The notes beneath the pieces were generated by a model. That model was given only the letters and a program-made list of their open reading frames with translations, ran no database searches and was not told the DNA's origin. From Rhabdophis nuchalis (taxonomy: Eukaryota; Chordata; Lepidosauria; Squamata; Natricidae), in contig CM077648.1 of assembly GCA_039707465.1 (NCBI GenBank), positions 17,171,619 to 17,235,618 on the forward strand: a stretch of 64,000 nt of DNA. The letters are read 5' to 3'. The position numbers were made by a program, and so were the translations under genes. This document shows, one piece after another, positions 32,669 through 44,543 of this stretch; position 1 is the stretch's first letter, and every line of letters begins with the position of its first letter.

Positions 32669-32972
32669 CTCCCACCCGGTCACATGGTTTGACATGTCCA
32701 ATCAAAAAATGTTTATAGTTTAATTAAGAATTTAATGCACTTTAAATCTTTTCTGCTACAGTTAATAAAGCTATTCTTTGTTGTAAATTGATCCACATTT
32801 CTTTCTTTTTTTTATTCTCTTATACGTTAATAAGGATACAGTGTTATGCAGAGGTGTACTAACAATTTTATAGACAAATGATACTATTTACAGTCGCGCG
32901 GGGGGCGCGAAATGTTTTCTCCTTCCTAGGGGGGGGCCTGACAGAAAATAATTGAGAACCACTGCCTTATAC

Positions 32973-33270
32973 ATAGACATCCCAGAAAGCAAATTGTAGA
33001 AGGAGATAAAAGAACTGATGTGAACATGGCCAGGGTCACTGTAAAAGATGTCACAAATGCTCCACTTCCAGTTTGTTAATCTAAAATGGAAGCACAAAGC
33101 CAGTTTCCATAGTACAATCTTGAATATATAACCCCTTTGAAGGAATATATTTTAAGTCTTGAGCCTCACTGATAGGGATTTAAAAAATATTTTGTAACTA
33201 GCCATTCCCAGCCACTCATTGCTGTGGCCCAGTCAGGAGGGACAAAACCCGAGGGTGGAGTTCCCCCCCC
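32973..33270. other. Unassigned sequence
   Basis: No gene. gccactcattgctgtggccc at 33212 looks repeat-derived but is unassigned. Confidence 0.4.
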
Positions 33271-33274
33271 ATCC

Positions 33275-33981
33275 CTCTACCTACCTGCCTACTTATCTAC
33301 TGTATTTCTCCCTCTCTCTCTCTATCCTTCTACCTGCCTACCTATCTACTGTATTTCTCCCTCTCTCTCTCTCTATCCCTCTACCTACTGTATTTTTCTG
33401 GGTATAAGACACACCTTTTTTCCTCTAAAAAGAGGCTGAAAATCTGGGTGCATCTTATACATCGAATACAGCATTTTTTGCCTCCTGAAACCCCACCCCC
33501 TTCACCAAATTGGTTGTGCCTAGCCTTATGGAGGCTTCCAGAGAGCTCCTGGGGCCTAGGGAGGGCAGAAATTAGCCTAAATTGGGCCATTTTTTTGCCC
33601 CCCCCCCCCAGTCCCCAGCAGCACTCTATAAGCCTCCATAGGGCTAGGCATTCAATTTATTTGACACAAAAATAGCCAGTTTTCGCGATAAATGGGCCGG
33701 TTTTTTGCTCAGTTTCCACCCCCCACTCCCCAGGAGCACTCTGCAAGCCCCCCCCCCCCGCCAAGGCTAGTCATTGTTCTTTGTTTGAAGAAAAACAGCC
33801 CCGTTTTCGCGGAGAAAGGAGCAGTTTTGGGGAGGTTTGCGGAGTGTGAAAACACTTTCGGAAGGCTCTTTTGGAAGGCTCTTTAACTGTTTCTGTGCCA
33901 GGAGAAACAAAGTCTTAAGGTTTGTCAGCGATTTCCTTCTCCAGGACATAGATAAATACACCTGGAAACATCAACCTACCT

Positions 33982-34052
<71 letters not shown>

Positions 34053-34870
34053 ACTGTATTTCTCTCTCTATTTCTCTCTCTCTATCCTTCTACCTACCTA
34101 CCTACCTACACACACACTCTCTCTCTCTACCTACCTACTGTATTTCTCTCTCTCTCTTTCTCTCTCTCTATCCTTCTACCTACCTACCTACCCACACACA
34201 CTCTCTCTCTCCCTACCTACTTACTGTATTTCTCTTATCTCTATTTCTCTCTCTCTATTCCTTTATCTACCTACCTACCCTCTCTCTCCCTACCTACCTA
34301 CTGTATTTCTCTTATCTCTCTCTATTTCTCTCTCTCTCTATTCCTTTATCTACCTACCTACCCTCTCTCTCCCTACCTACCTACTGTATTTCTCTCTTTC
34401 TATTTCTCTCTATCCCTCTATCTAGCTATCTACACACTCTCTCTGTCCCTACATACCTACTATATTTCTCCCCCCCCCTTTACCTACTTACTTACACAAA
34501 CACTCTCTCTCCCTACCTACCGATTGTATTTCTCTCTATTTCTCTCTATTTCTATCTACCTACCTACCTACTTACGTACCTACCTACTATATTTCTCTTT
34601 CTTTCTCTCCTTCTCAATCCCTCTATCTACCTTCTTACTTTTTTTTGTAATTTGCCTCTTCAAAACCTTGGTGCGTCTTATACTCCGGTGCGTCTTATAC
34701 TCTGAAAAATATGGTACTTGCCTACCTACCTACTGTATTTCTCCCTCTCTCTATCCCTCTACCTACCTACCTACCTACTGTATTTCTTCCTCTCTCTCTA
34801 TCCCTCTATCTACCTACCTACCTACCTACCGTATTTCTCCCTCCCTCTATCCCTATAGCTGCCTACCTAC
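33275..34870. repeat. CTAC/TC higher-order minisatellite
   Basis: Units built from tactgtatttctc, (TC)n, tatccttctac and (CTAC)n recur many times at 33275-33385, 33985-34660 and 34720-34870. The longest pure TC run is 33987-34048. The 385-codon frame at 33837-34994 is mostly a translation of this array (Leu/Ser/Thr/Tyr/Pro repeats). Confidence 0.9.
33386..34716. mobile_element. Tc1/mariner-type MITE containing the minisatellite
   Basis: TA-flanked inverted ends: ctgtatttttctgggtataa at the left and ttatactctgaaaaatatgg at the right, agreeing at 23 of 28 positions. Inside the left end, three related units of about 115 bp (around 33480, 33600 and 33712) share phrases such as cagcactctataagcc / caggagcactctgcaagcc and cagttttcgcg / ccgttttcgcgg. 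The rest is tandem repeat. No transposase. The surrounding array continues outside both ends, so the history is complex. Confidence 0.65.
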
Positions 34871-34888
34871 TGTATTGAAATACAGTAG
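34867..34888. repeat. 22-bp palindrome at the array edge
   Basis: ctactgtatt and aatacagtag pair around a 2-base centre. It lies at the 3' edge of the minisatellite. Confidence 0.85.
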
Positions 34889-34989
34889 ATATTATGACAT
34901 TTTGTATTATGTCACCCTGTGGCTCACTGCTCTCTCTGTATCCATCTACCTACATGTTTTATATTTCCGTTGCGTGTACCTGGCACAGG

Positions 34990-35519
34990 TTTGACATCTA
35001 CACAATCTATATATATCATTGGTGCCGTATTTGAAAGGAATGTTGTATGAAAATTTGGAGGTGATCAGTGCAGTACTTTTGGAGATTAGCAGTTTTGAAC
35101 AAACTCTTGTTACATTTTTATTTACATAGATGAAATCAAGGTTATTGAAGATGAATATGGTCAGATAGTGCCAAAGACCAAGAAATAAAAAGAATCATAA
35201 CAGATGATAGAATTTGCCAAGAAGAGAAGCTAAATCCAATAAAGATAAAGAATCAAGAACAGACTAAAAAACAAAAACCAAGAATACCTACACTTACGGC
35301 TGTTAAAACAGCTGTAATAATAGAATATTGCAAGAATGGATGTGCTCGCTTTCCTTCCTCTTTTGTCTTATCAGAATTAGCTAGTGTGGGTCTGTCTGAG
35401 GCATTTTCACAACCACTTTTTTGGTTTGAGTTCAAAAAAATTGTATGTATGTGATTGTTGCCTTGATAGTAGATCTTCCCTTTGTTCTTCAAGGCTATCC
35501 TCTTCACTCACTACAGAAT
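34990..35519. other. Unassigned sequence upstream of BovB
   Basis: Possibly more 5' BovB sequence, but no convincing motif could be read. Confidence 0.35.
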
Positions 35520-36930
35520 TAAACAAAGAGAATCGTTGAAAGAGATAAGAAGCCATATTATAACAAGACCTGTAAAGACATTGAAGATGGAATCAGATGT
35601 CGAAAAACAAGGAAAGACTTTCAAAAGAATTCCAATCTTAGAAAGACGTTCCAAGATCTAATTGATATGCTAAATGATACCAACACAACAGATAATAATT
35701 GATTCAAAAAAGATCAAGAAAAGGTTGAAAGAGTACACTGAAGTTTGATACAGTAGAGATGCAAGAATCCAAAATGTTTCATAAGAGAGTCTCTGTTCAC
35801 AAGAAAATATAATACTAGAAAATAAAGTTACATCTACATTCAAGCTATTTCTAAATTGAAAGCTACCGAAATGTCAAACAACAGAAGAGGATCCACACAC
35901 GGTTTGAAGCAAAGTCTGCCAGCAAAACTGGAAAATGACACAGTAGTCATTAGAAAAGGTCAACTAACATACCACCATCAAAAAAAAATAAACTTAATCG
36001 AGTGTGTAAACTATGATATCATACATTTACTTTCCCAGGCCAGAAAAATAATGCTTAGAATTATCCAATAAAGATTACAGCCCAACATGGGAAGGGAGGT
36101 GCCAGATGTTCAAGCTGATTCTAGAAAAGTCTGAGGCTCAAGAGAATTATTTGCTGGTGAATTTATTTATTAAATGTATTCAATTATTATTAAATTTAAA
36201 TTAAATGCTAGATAATTGAGAAAGCTAATGAAGATTGAAAAACACTCAGTATGTGTTTCATAATTACCAAACATCTTTGATTGTGTTGACTTTATCAAGC
36301 TGTGGAATGTCCTTCAAAAAATCAGAATTCTGGAACATCTCATTGCCTTTGTATGTGGCCTGTACACAAGGCAGGAAGCCACAGTGCAAACAGAACATGG
36401 TTAAATAGATCAGATCCATATTGGCAAGGAGGGTCATCCTTACTTATTTAGCTTATATGCAGAACATATATTGTGGGAGGCTGGATTGGAAAGCAAAGAG
36501 CATGGATGAAATTTAAAAAAAAACCATAAACGATCTCCATTATGCTGCTTACATTAGCTACTCATGGCCCTCTGATGTTAAGACGCACAATGAAAAATCA
36601 GAAAAAATTAAATATAAAGAAGACCTAACTAATGGCAACAGCTTAGCCACCAGTTTCAAAACTAATAATGAAGACTCTGAAGTGATGCATAGATCTAGTT
36701 CTGAGATTGACTATCACCAGTCAATGAACTAGCAGTTGAGAAGTATACCCATCAACTAGTACCTCATGAAGTAGCAATGAAATCCTTGGAAGCAATACTG
36801 AGAGGTGATGTGTCTAAACTTACAAGTATCAAACTCATACTGACAGTGGTTTTCCTATAACATTTTGTGGAAGTGAAAGTTGGACTTGAAGAAACTGGAC
36901 TTGATTACACACACCTTCAACTTAATAAAA
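35520..36930 (+). pseudogene. BovB (RTE) LINE, decayed reverse transcriptase region
   Basis: Translated fragments in changing frames match the BovB order: ERDKKPYYNKTCKDIEDGI and RKTRKDFQKNSNLRKTFQDL near 35540-35670, LSQARKIMLRIIQ near 36030, then FDCVDFIKLWN near 36280, LYTRQEATVQTEHG near 36360, and LFSLYAEHILWEAGLES near 36440. The FDCVD segment corresponds to the RT motif around the first catalytic Asp. The YADD motif lies beyond it and is eroded. Many stops and indels mean no protein can be made. Confidence 0.8.
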
Positions 36931-37149
36931 GTAAATAGTTTTGTATAAAACTCTATGGCTATGTTACATAAATAGAGTTTATGTAAAACTCGATTAACTA
37001 TGGCTAAGTTTGCCTATACGGTAGTTTTCCTTAGAGAGCCACTAGTGACCACAAGTAATACCCTCTGTCCTTTCATATTCCCTAATCTAAGTGGTTTTTT
37101 AAATAATAATACTAATAATAATAATGCTGAAAAAGTACTGAAAAAGTAC

Positions 37150-37905
37150 TGAAAAAAGAAACAGAAGGTTTTATTTTGGCAGCTCAATAACAAGCCTTAG
37201 CCACAAACTGCATGAAGGCAAAAATTCAACATGTTACCCACAACAACATATGTCCCCTCTGTAATGAGAAAGATGAGACATTCGACCACTTGATCAGTGG
37301 GTGCAGCAAAATCTCACAAACTGACTACCTACAATGCCATGACCGCATTGCTAAGATTATTCACTGGAAATTGTTCCAGAAGTTTGGATTTGAGTACAGC
37401 AAAAACCACTGGGACCATCAGGTTCAGAAGGTTTTAGAGAATGAGAAAGTCAAGATCTTGTGGGACTTCAGAATTCAGACTGACAGGCACTTGGCCTACA
37501 ACACACCTGACATAACAATAGTTGAAAAGAAAAAAAAGTATGGTTCATTGACATTGCAATACCTGATGATGCGTGAATTGAAGATAAACAGCAAGAAAAA
37601 AATCACAAAGTACCGAGACTTGCAAATTGAAGTTGAGCGAGTGTGGAAAAAGAAATCATGTGTTGTCCCGATTGTAAATGGAGCCCTTGGAGCAATACCT
37701 AAAGGGCTACCTCGCTATTTGGAAATTCTAAATTTACCAGGATAGAACATTCTGATTCTACCAAAAAACACCCTACTTGGAACAGCTTATATCCTCCGAT
37801 GTTACCTTAACCGTTCCTAGGTTCTTGGTTAGGACTCTGAGCTACCAACCAGCCCCAAAGGCTGTGAATCTCACCAAAGATTAACCACATAATAACAATA
37901 ATAAT
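37150..37905 (+). pseudogene. R4/Dong-type LINE, C-terminal zinc finger and endonuclease region
   Basis: The frame 37212-37745 encodes 177 residues with CPLCNEKDETFDHLISGC (a CCHC-like finger), then IHWKLFQKFGFEYSKNHWD, ILWDFRIQTDRHLAYNTPDI, and CVVPIVNGALGAIPKGLP. This order matches the restriction-like endonuclease end of R4-clade elements. TEGFILAAQ just upstream (37158 onward) continues the family after a stop. Near 37545 the usual IDIAVP block appears only in another frame (FIDIAIPDD), bounded by A-runs at 37529-37536 and 37595-37601. Two compensating frameshifts therefore interrupt the catalytic region. Confidence 0.82.
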
Positions 37906-39581
37906 GGTAATAAAGAAAAGCAGGCATACTGCAAAACAGAATGCCAGCTTCAAGTCTCATGATTTTATTAAGCTGTTTGGGGAGCTAGTAGTTATTTTAC
38001 TAATGTTCATGATTTTTAAAAAGTAAACATGGATGAAAAAGAATGCTTAATATTGGCATTTACATATTAGATACCAGGAGTTGGTCAGTAATGTGTTTCG
38101 TTTCTTTGGAGATGCCATTTGTGCAATTTCCTAAGTGAAATTAGAAAGTGGTAATGTTCAGGATGTTTTGGAGATAAACCATCTGTCATATGAGATTTCA
38201 TTTATACACTTATTAAGCTTCTGCAGTAAAAATATTTGCTGAAGAGAATGTGCACTTCCACCAAGATCCATATGTTGTAAAAGTTTGTGTATTTTAAAAT
38301 AACTGAAGGACAGTAGGTTAATATCTCCACACTTGGACAAAGATTGAATTCTACAATGAAATGTTAACACTGTTTTCAGTGTTATTCTACAATTACATTC
38401 TACAATGAAAATGTTATTTAAGTTTCGCTAAGAAATGGTTTGAGAGGGAAATTATTCAAGGGTGAGACCTAAAAGGTGGGGAAAACAACCTTTTAACACA
38501 CCTGGAAACAATCATATGTGATTTGGGTTTCAATATAATTGCAATTTTAGATAAGTAATGCGGTCTAGAGGTATACCTAGCTTATAGGATGCACTGTGTG
38601 CAATTACCATTAAGAAAGACAATTACACTGATTAAATATGAAAAGCAAAATAATCCAGTTACTTTTCCTTGAATTTCCTTCTACAGGAAAAACAATCACT
38701 CAGATCTGAATGATTATACTGTGAAAACATATACATTTGAACAAGTGATATTTGTAGAAATTCATCTTTATGCACTAGCTCCATTTCCACGAATTTAAAT
38801 ATAACTCATGGAATTTAAGCATTTAAAAATAATCTGTCACCTCTGATAAATAAAGAAGGAAACGGTTAAAAGGTTTATCCAAAAAACAATTCTAGGAATC
38901 CTGGGAGAATTGATAAAAATATTTTCAGCCACACTGGCACTTAAAATCATTTCTTATACAGAACATACATAGCCTAATAGCAGTGGTTCCTTGACTAGCC
39001 TCACAGTGTGAGAGTTTTTATGATTATTGCCAACTATCAGAGAACTTATTTTGGATTTGAGATTCTCACCTAGCTTGAGGCTACCATCTCTGAAGTTAAC
39101 AGCTCATTAACCAGGTAGAAAATGATTGGTTGCCAGGAATTGCAAAATGAACTTAGTATATAAAGCTCAGTATACAATTGTTTTTGTTCTTATTCCAATT
39201 CCACCTCAGGTGCAAATGTCCATTTGGTTTCTAAGATTGTACTACTTTCCTCTATAACTTTCTCATCCTTCTGAATTTTACTGATGTACAAACATTATGT
39301 GCCGATAGAGGGTATCAAAAGTGTAACTTTTCTATCAACTGTTACGTTAGGAGGTTACTATCGGAGCTTTTCAGATAGGCCACATAAATCTCTAGTAAGA
39401 TGTTAAATTCATGCACTCTTTCCGGTACCACTTGCTTTTCATTCATAGTCTGCTTCTGCTCTGATTTAGTAAGAGGAGCTCTTAATTTGAAATAGCAAAC
39501 AAAAAACTCTTGACTCTGCTTAGAAAGGAGTCCAGAGGTTTTTGTTTTACCATTAATGCCACATGCATTGTTTGTAACAAT
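37906..39581. other. Unassigned AT-rich sequence
   Basis: No recognised element. A CCAAT-like gattggttgcc (39124) and a TATA-like tatataaagc (39158) lie about 34 bp apart and could be an LTR or promoter remnant, but there is no other support. Confidence 0.4.
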
Positions 39582-40170
39582 TGTTATGACCTAGGCTTCC
39601 TTAAAAAGCATGAAGCAGAGTCTTGGTCCCAGCAAAATTTATTTTATTTACATGACTGCTAATTCCTTTTATTCACAGTCAGCAAGGCTTGGCAAACAGT
39701 CTTCCAGAGGAATATTTATCAACATGAACCTTATCTCGCTCAGAGAGCTGCCAGATAACTAGGTTCCAAATGCAGGACAAGGCAACACCTGGCACAGAGT
39801 CTCTTATAGTCACAAACAGAACTTTCCATTCTTAAAACGATCGAAGGAACGAATTGTTTCCTGCAAAAGCCCCCTCCCCGTTCGCTCCACTTTTGTTTCC
39901 TATGGGAGGGGCCAATCACTTCCAAGGTGTGGCTTTACTCCCAAGTTGATCCTGCTTTCTTAGTTGTTCTTGTCTTCTGGTAGCTCTGCACATGTGCACA
40001 CTGGGAACAGGTTCCAGCTGTTCTTCTGCTTCACTGCTGTCTAGCTCCCTCTCTGCCTCCAAGCAGAGCCCTCGTCTAAGCTTTCCTCAGCCCCCTGGAC
40101 TGGCCCATGTTCCTCCCCGACCTCCTCACTGTCCGACTCTGTTGTCAGTTTTGCCGGCAGGCCTCAATAC
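39582..40170 (+). mobile_element. Solo-LTR-like element, copy 2
   Basis: Begins tgttatgacctaggcttcc and ends ggcaggcctcaatac. The 4-bp caat lies on both sides (39578-39581 and 40171-40174). It aligns with 24412-24991 across its length, including tatgggaggggcc, tttactcccaagttgatcc and gactggcccatgttcctccc. No internal coding region is next to it. Confidence 0.62.
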
Positions 40171-40174
40171 CAAT

Positions 40175-42672
40175 CCCAATCTATTGACATGTTGAAGACA
40201 CTGAAGAAGAAAAGATGACCAAGCCAGGGAATTCCACTGGTTTATGTCTTGAGGGAATAATCAATATAAACAGTTATTGATACTCAGTTATACTGAAATG
40301 GGGAAAAAAAGTTTATTTCTAGAAAATATACTTTAGACCAATAGAACTGAAGTGCATGCAAATAGTTATGCTGATATATTTCTGTAGGTTCTGGAAACAA
40401 TGTTGAGATACTATCAAACATAACTAGCGATTAGTAAAATGAGAAGTCCAGAAGAAACAGAAGGTTTAAATAATTCATCCTGAAATTGCTAGCTAGATAA
40501 TTTAAACTGTTTATGGCTGCATAGGAACATGCTCATTACCCAAAAGCAGACTTAACGTCTAGTTAGTGGAATCTAGGTTAAACCTATTTAGAATTATTTT
40601 GTTTCCATATAGAACATGTAACAGATATCTGTAATTTCCCCAAATTGCTTGCTTTGTATATTTTTATTTTATTTTACATAGTTTAACATTAAATAATTTA
40701 TTATTAATTGATATGTTCAAGTCAGTGTTGATTGTTAGAAACCCTGCATGTATCTTTTCCCCAGCATATCTATGCCCTCAAATTGGTCCTTCCGATCTAA
40801 TATTGCTTCTGTGATGGACACATCCTCTCTCTTTCTTTCCTTCTACATTTTTCAGTATCACAAAGTTATGCAGAGGACTAGGTCTTTGCATAATGTGTCC
40901 AACATATACTAAGTTGATCAAAGTTCTTTGTGTCTCAAGTGAGAAAAATGGCATTATCTGCATGATTTGTCATCTTTGTATTTCAGTATATAGTAAGTAC
41001 TTCTTCATAGCGTATAAATGTCTTTTGCAAAGCCTTCATTACAAGTGTTAGTCTACATTATATTCATTGAATGAAGGTTCCCTTCCTATTGACAGTAAAT
41101 CTTAAAAGGTAGAAACTATCTACCACTTCAGTAGATAGATTGTGTTGCCCTTTCTAAGACTGGTTGTTATACCTGTTGTTATTTGTTTCACCTTCTGTAG
41201 AACTCTGTGTATCTTTTGTGTATCTTAGCCCCAATTTTTCACTGTGCTTGCTATTTGATTTTTATTAATAAAGCTTTCAGAACATTTGCATTTTCAGCCA
41301 TTAGTATAGTGTTATAGCATAGATCAGGTGATCATATCATTCTTCAACTCTAAACTGTTATCCTCTTTTTTTCCAAATCAGCTTCCCTCAATCTCTCTCA
41401 CTCTGTTGCTCTCATTCTCTCTCTCTCCCACATATGTATGTGTGTTGAGTAAATAAGAATAAAGCATACAGCCTTGTCTCATTAATTTTCAAACCTTGAA
41501 CCTGTCTATTACATCTTATTCCATCCAGATTGTGTCTTTGCATATGTTTACGTTTCACATGAGGATGGAATGTTTTTGTATTTTCATTTCCCAAACTTAT
41601 GTTCCATGAGTTAATGTATTGTTACATGCTTACATATTTTGTATTCTTGGGTTTCAGAAATGGTGAAAATACAAAGGGAAGAAATCAGGAAATTGTACAT
41701 TTTTTTTCTCGATTACAATTTTTTTTCCATCTTTCATTGTATTGATTTATCACGGGACTACAATTTCACATAATTCTCAAAGTAGTAGGTTGCTGTTTCA
41801 TCAAGTACACTATATCCAAAGACAATATTTTATAAGAGAGTGAAAAAGTTAAGTTTTACACAAAATATGAATTTAGATTCAGTCTAACTACATCAAATAC
41901 AAGCGACGTATCAGAGAAAGAAAGAAAAATAACGTACAGAATGGAAAGATGTATTGGAGTAGAATTAAAATGAATCCTTCTTTATAAAACAATTTTGGTG
42001 TGTATAATAACTACCACTCACTCAGGATTATTCAGACAGCAACAAGTTTATGTTTTCTAAGCATTTCATTTCAATTTTCAGTACTACTGTAATATATACT
42101 ATCAGTAATTCTCAAATATATTATGTAGCTGTAGATCATAAATGTTTAGCTTAAATTAATCATCACAGCTGGTTGCTTTAATGGATATTTTATAGTATAA
42201 ATGCTCCAATAGTTTCAATGCAAGGTAGTAAGCCAGACACTTTGAAAAAGAGCAAGATTTTAGGTTAGTCACAATGTCTTCTGATCTTGGGCATTGTTTA
42301 TTTGTTTATTACATTGGTACATTTCACAATGTTTGATTTTTTGGACAATAAAATAATACGATTCAAGTGACCTCAACCTCACATACATAGTAAATGAGAT
42401 TTCCGCTGTAGTTTTTGTTAGTTTTTTCTTTGACTTTACCAGTCCTTCAATAAAAGAATTGGCTTAAATGTTAATGACAAAAATGTAACAGTAGGAAATT
42501 TTATTGTAATTTTGTATGCTTCATTTCTGTTAGTGGAGATAGTAAACCTAATAATAGTAAACAATGTGGGCTTGCAATCACTTGTTTGTAAACTGACACT
42601 TTTATCTGAAAATAGGAAATTTTAAACTGTCTAAATATTAATGCCACAAAAATTGTGGGCTAACTAGTACTT
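40175..42672. other. Unassigned AT-rich sequence
   Basis: About 2.5 kb with no recognised repeats and no coding signal; only short CT-rich runs near 41395-41430. Confidence 0.5.
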
Positions 42673-42674
42673 TC

Positions 42675-42718
42675 CTTCCCCTTCCTTCCTTCCTTCCTTC
42701 CTTCCTTCCTTCCTTCCC
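42675..42718. repeat. (CTTC)n microsatellite
   Basis: Tandem CTTC/CCTT units. Confidence 0.95.
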
Positions 42719-43146
42719 TGAATTCATAGTATGAAAATCCAACAGAGCCAAAAGGCAATAGCCAAAAGAAGACACATTTCAACACACTTAATAGAAATGA
42801 TTTGTGAAATTCCTAAGTGATATTTTTCTTTGTTGTTCTCTCTATAAGGAATCATTGCAAGTATGTATTTATCTCATTTAAAAGAACTACCCTTGTAGAA
42901 AACACAATGTCTGTCTGTCACTGCTTCTATCTTACCAGAGGTATCTTTCCAGGTTAATAATTTTATCCTATGATTTGTTGTAGCCATCCTACGCATGGTT
43001 GATTTTTAGCATAAATTTTGCCACAACTATTTATACACAGGCCTATGTGTCTATCAAAGCAGAACAATTTCCATCTTTATTCAGCCTTATGGAGTTTTGG
43101 ACCTGAATTGAAAAGAAATATAGTATATGGGGACATGGTAGCTAAG
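42719..43146. other. Unassigned sequence
   Basis: No recognised feature. Confidence 0.45.
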
Positions 43147-43505
43147 GGATGTGGTGGCTCAGTGGCTAAGACACTGAGCTTGTCGATCTGAAAAGTCACA
43201 GTTTGGCAGTTCAAATCCCTAGCATCGCGTAACGGAGCGAGCTCCCGTTACTTCTCCCAGTTTCTGCCAACCTAGCAGTTCGAAAGCATGTAAAAATGCA
43301 CGTAGAAAAATAGGAACCACCTTTGGTGGAAAGGTAACAGCGTTCTGTGCGCCTTGCCGCTTAGTCATGCTGGCCACATGACCACAGAGACATCTTCGGA
43401 CAGCGCTGGCTCTTCAGCTTTGAAACAGAGATGAGCACCACCCCCTAGAGTCGGGAACAACTAGCACATACACTATGTGTGAGGGGAACCTTTACATTTA
43501 CCTTT
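43147..43505 (+). mobile_element. Sauria-type tRNA SINE, copy 4
   Basis: A-box tggctcagtgg (43154-43164), a B-box-like ttcaaatccc, a complete body (gtaaaaatgcacgtagaaaa, ggctcttcagctttgaaac) and the end agtcgggaacaactagcaca, then gaggggaacctttac. Confidence 0.9.
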
Positions 43506-44543
43506 TAAAGCATTTTGCTACCCTTACATTAATTTTAAATGTAATTTTAAAGATAGAGCCCTGATCAAAATGTATAACTTTATTCATTTATGGCAACCAT
43601 CACTGCAGTTCATCACAGTCTGTTATCCTGGCTTCTAAATGACCCATCGATAAGAGTGTCATTTCTTAGAACCTTAACTTATTTTATAAAACAAGAAGAC
43701 TTGAAAATAGTCACAGGGTGGCATTCTTGGGCTGGCCAGGGAAAAGTTACGATGTAATTTATTTTCAACTGAAAGAAAACAAAAGTCGTAAAAAGGAGTG
43801 ACAGCATTCTTTCCTTCTTTCTTTCTACTTTTCACAGATATTTCAGCTAAATTTAGAATTGGCCCAATGAAATGCATGAGTCCATTATTTCTGCTGACCA
43901 TGGGAGGAGATAATTTATGTGAAAAAATGCCCCTGTCTCAGAGTATGACAAACAGTTTAAATGTTTGAGAAATAGGAGTTATAAGAAAGATTTCTAATGG
44001 AACTGTACAATAATGGAATTGTATTAAAATCTTCACAGTTGTTAGAGGTGTAGATTATTTGCCGGGTGAGCCCCCATGAGCTTCACATTTCTAAGGTTTG
44101 TGATAATTAAGCCCAAGAGAAGAAGACTGTGCATTTCTTCATCTACTATAGAATGTATAATAAAGGTGGGGGGGACCTCTAAAGGCTATTCCTCCATTTC
44201 CTTTAGAACTGGAAATATCAATCAGTTTTTCAGTATTTTTAAACCGATATGTTTAAACTGAGGGGAGAAATTTTGTAGAACTCTTTAGTTATTAATACAA
44301 GAGAACTGTCACTTTAAAAATGAAAATGAGTAGAGAATCATGGGACAAGGCATTAATAGATGGATTAGGGAATATTTAAGGGCTTAAAAATTAAACAAGC
44401 TTACTGCTCATAGATGACTTTTATGAAGTATAAGGGAATAATATTTAAGATGCTCTTTGTGGGTGCTCCTTGTAGATAGTACTTCTAGACATAGTGTTAC
44501 TTCACATATCTTTTTATTTGGTAAAATCTATCAGCTACTGAAA
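43506..44543. other. Unassigned sequence
   Basis: No recognised repeat or gene. Confidence 0.5.

Larger units (their letters stand above)
30920..32964. mobile_element. Composite 2-kb hAT element
   Basis: The termini are cagcgtttctcaaatagtgg (left) and aataattgagaaccactg (right), inverted as in hAT transposons. A perfect 8-bp TSD ccttatac lies at 30912-30919 and 32965-32972. Subterminal G-rich phrases (ggggggcgcgaggctccg and cgcgcggggggcgcgaaa) are also mirrored. Inside are a CpG-rich block with a 147-bp minisatellite, a CA array, about 0.9 kb of polypurine, and a fragment of the aacttac TIR family. No transposase was found. The multi-hundred-codon frames inside are low-complexity artefacts. 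Confidence 0.9.

Noticed and set aside
33985..34870. Regularly spaced repeats that might suggest a CRISPR array
   Set aside because: Units are contiguous low-complexity tandem repeats without unique spacers, in a vertebrate genome.
33837..34994. 385-codon plus-strand frame
   Set aside because: The bulk is a translation of the CTAC/TC minisatellite; there is no domain and the start lies in MITE sequence.
39124..39167. CCAAT-like and TATA-like motifs as a promoter
   Set aside because: Two short AT-rich motifs alone are common by chance; no downstream ORF or repeat boundary supports a promoter.
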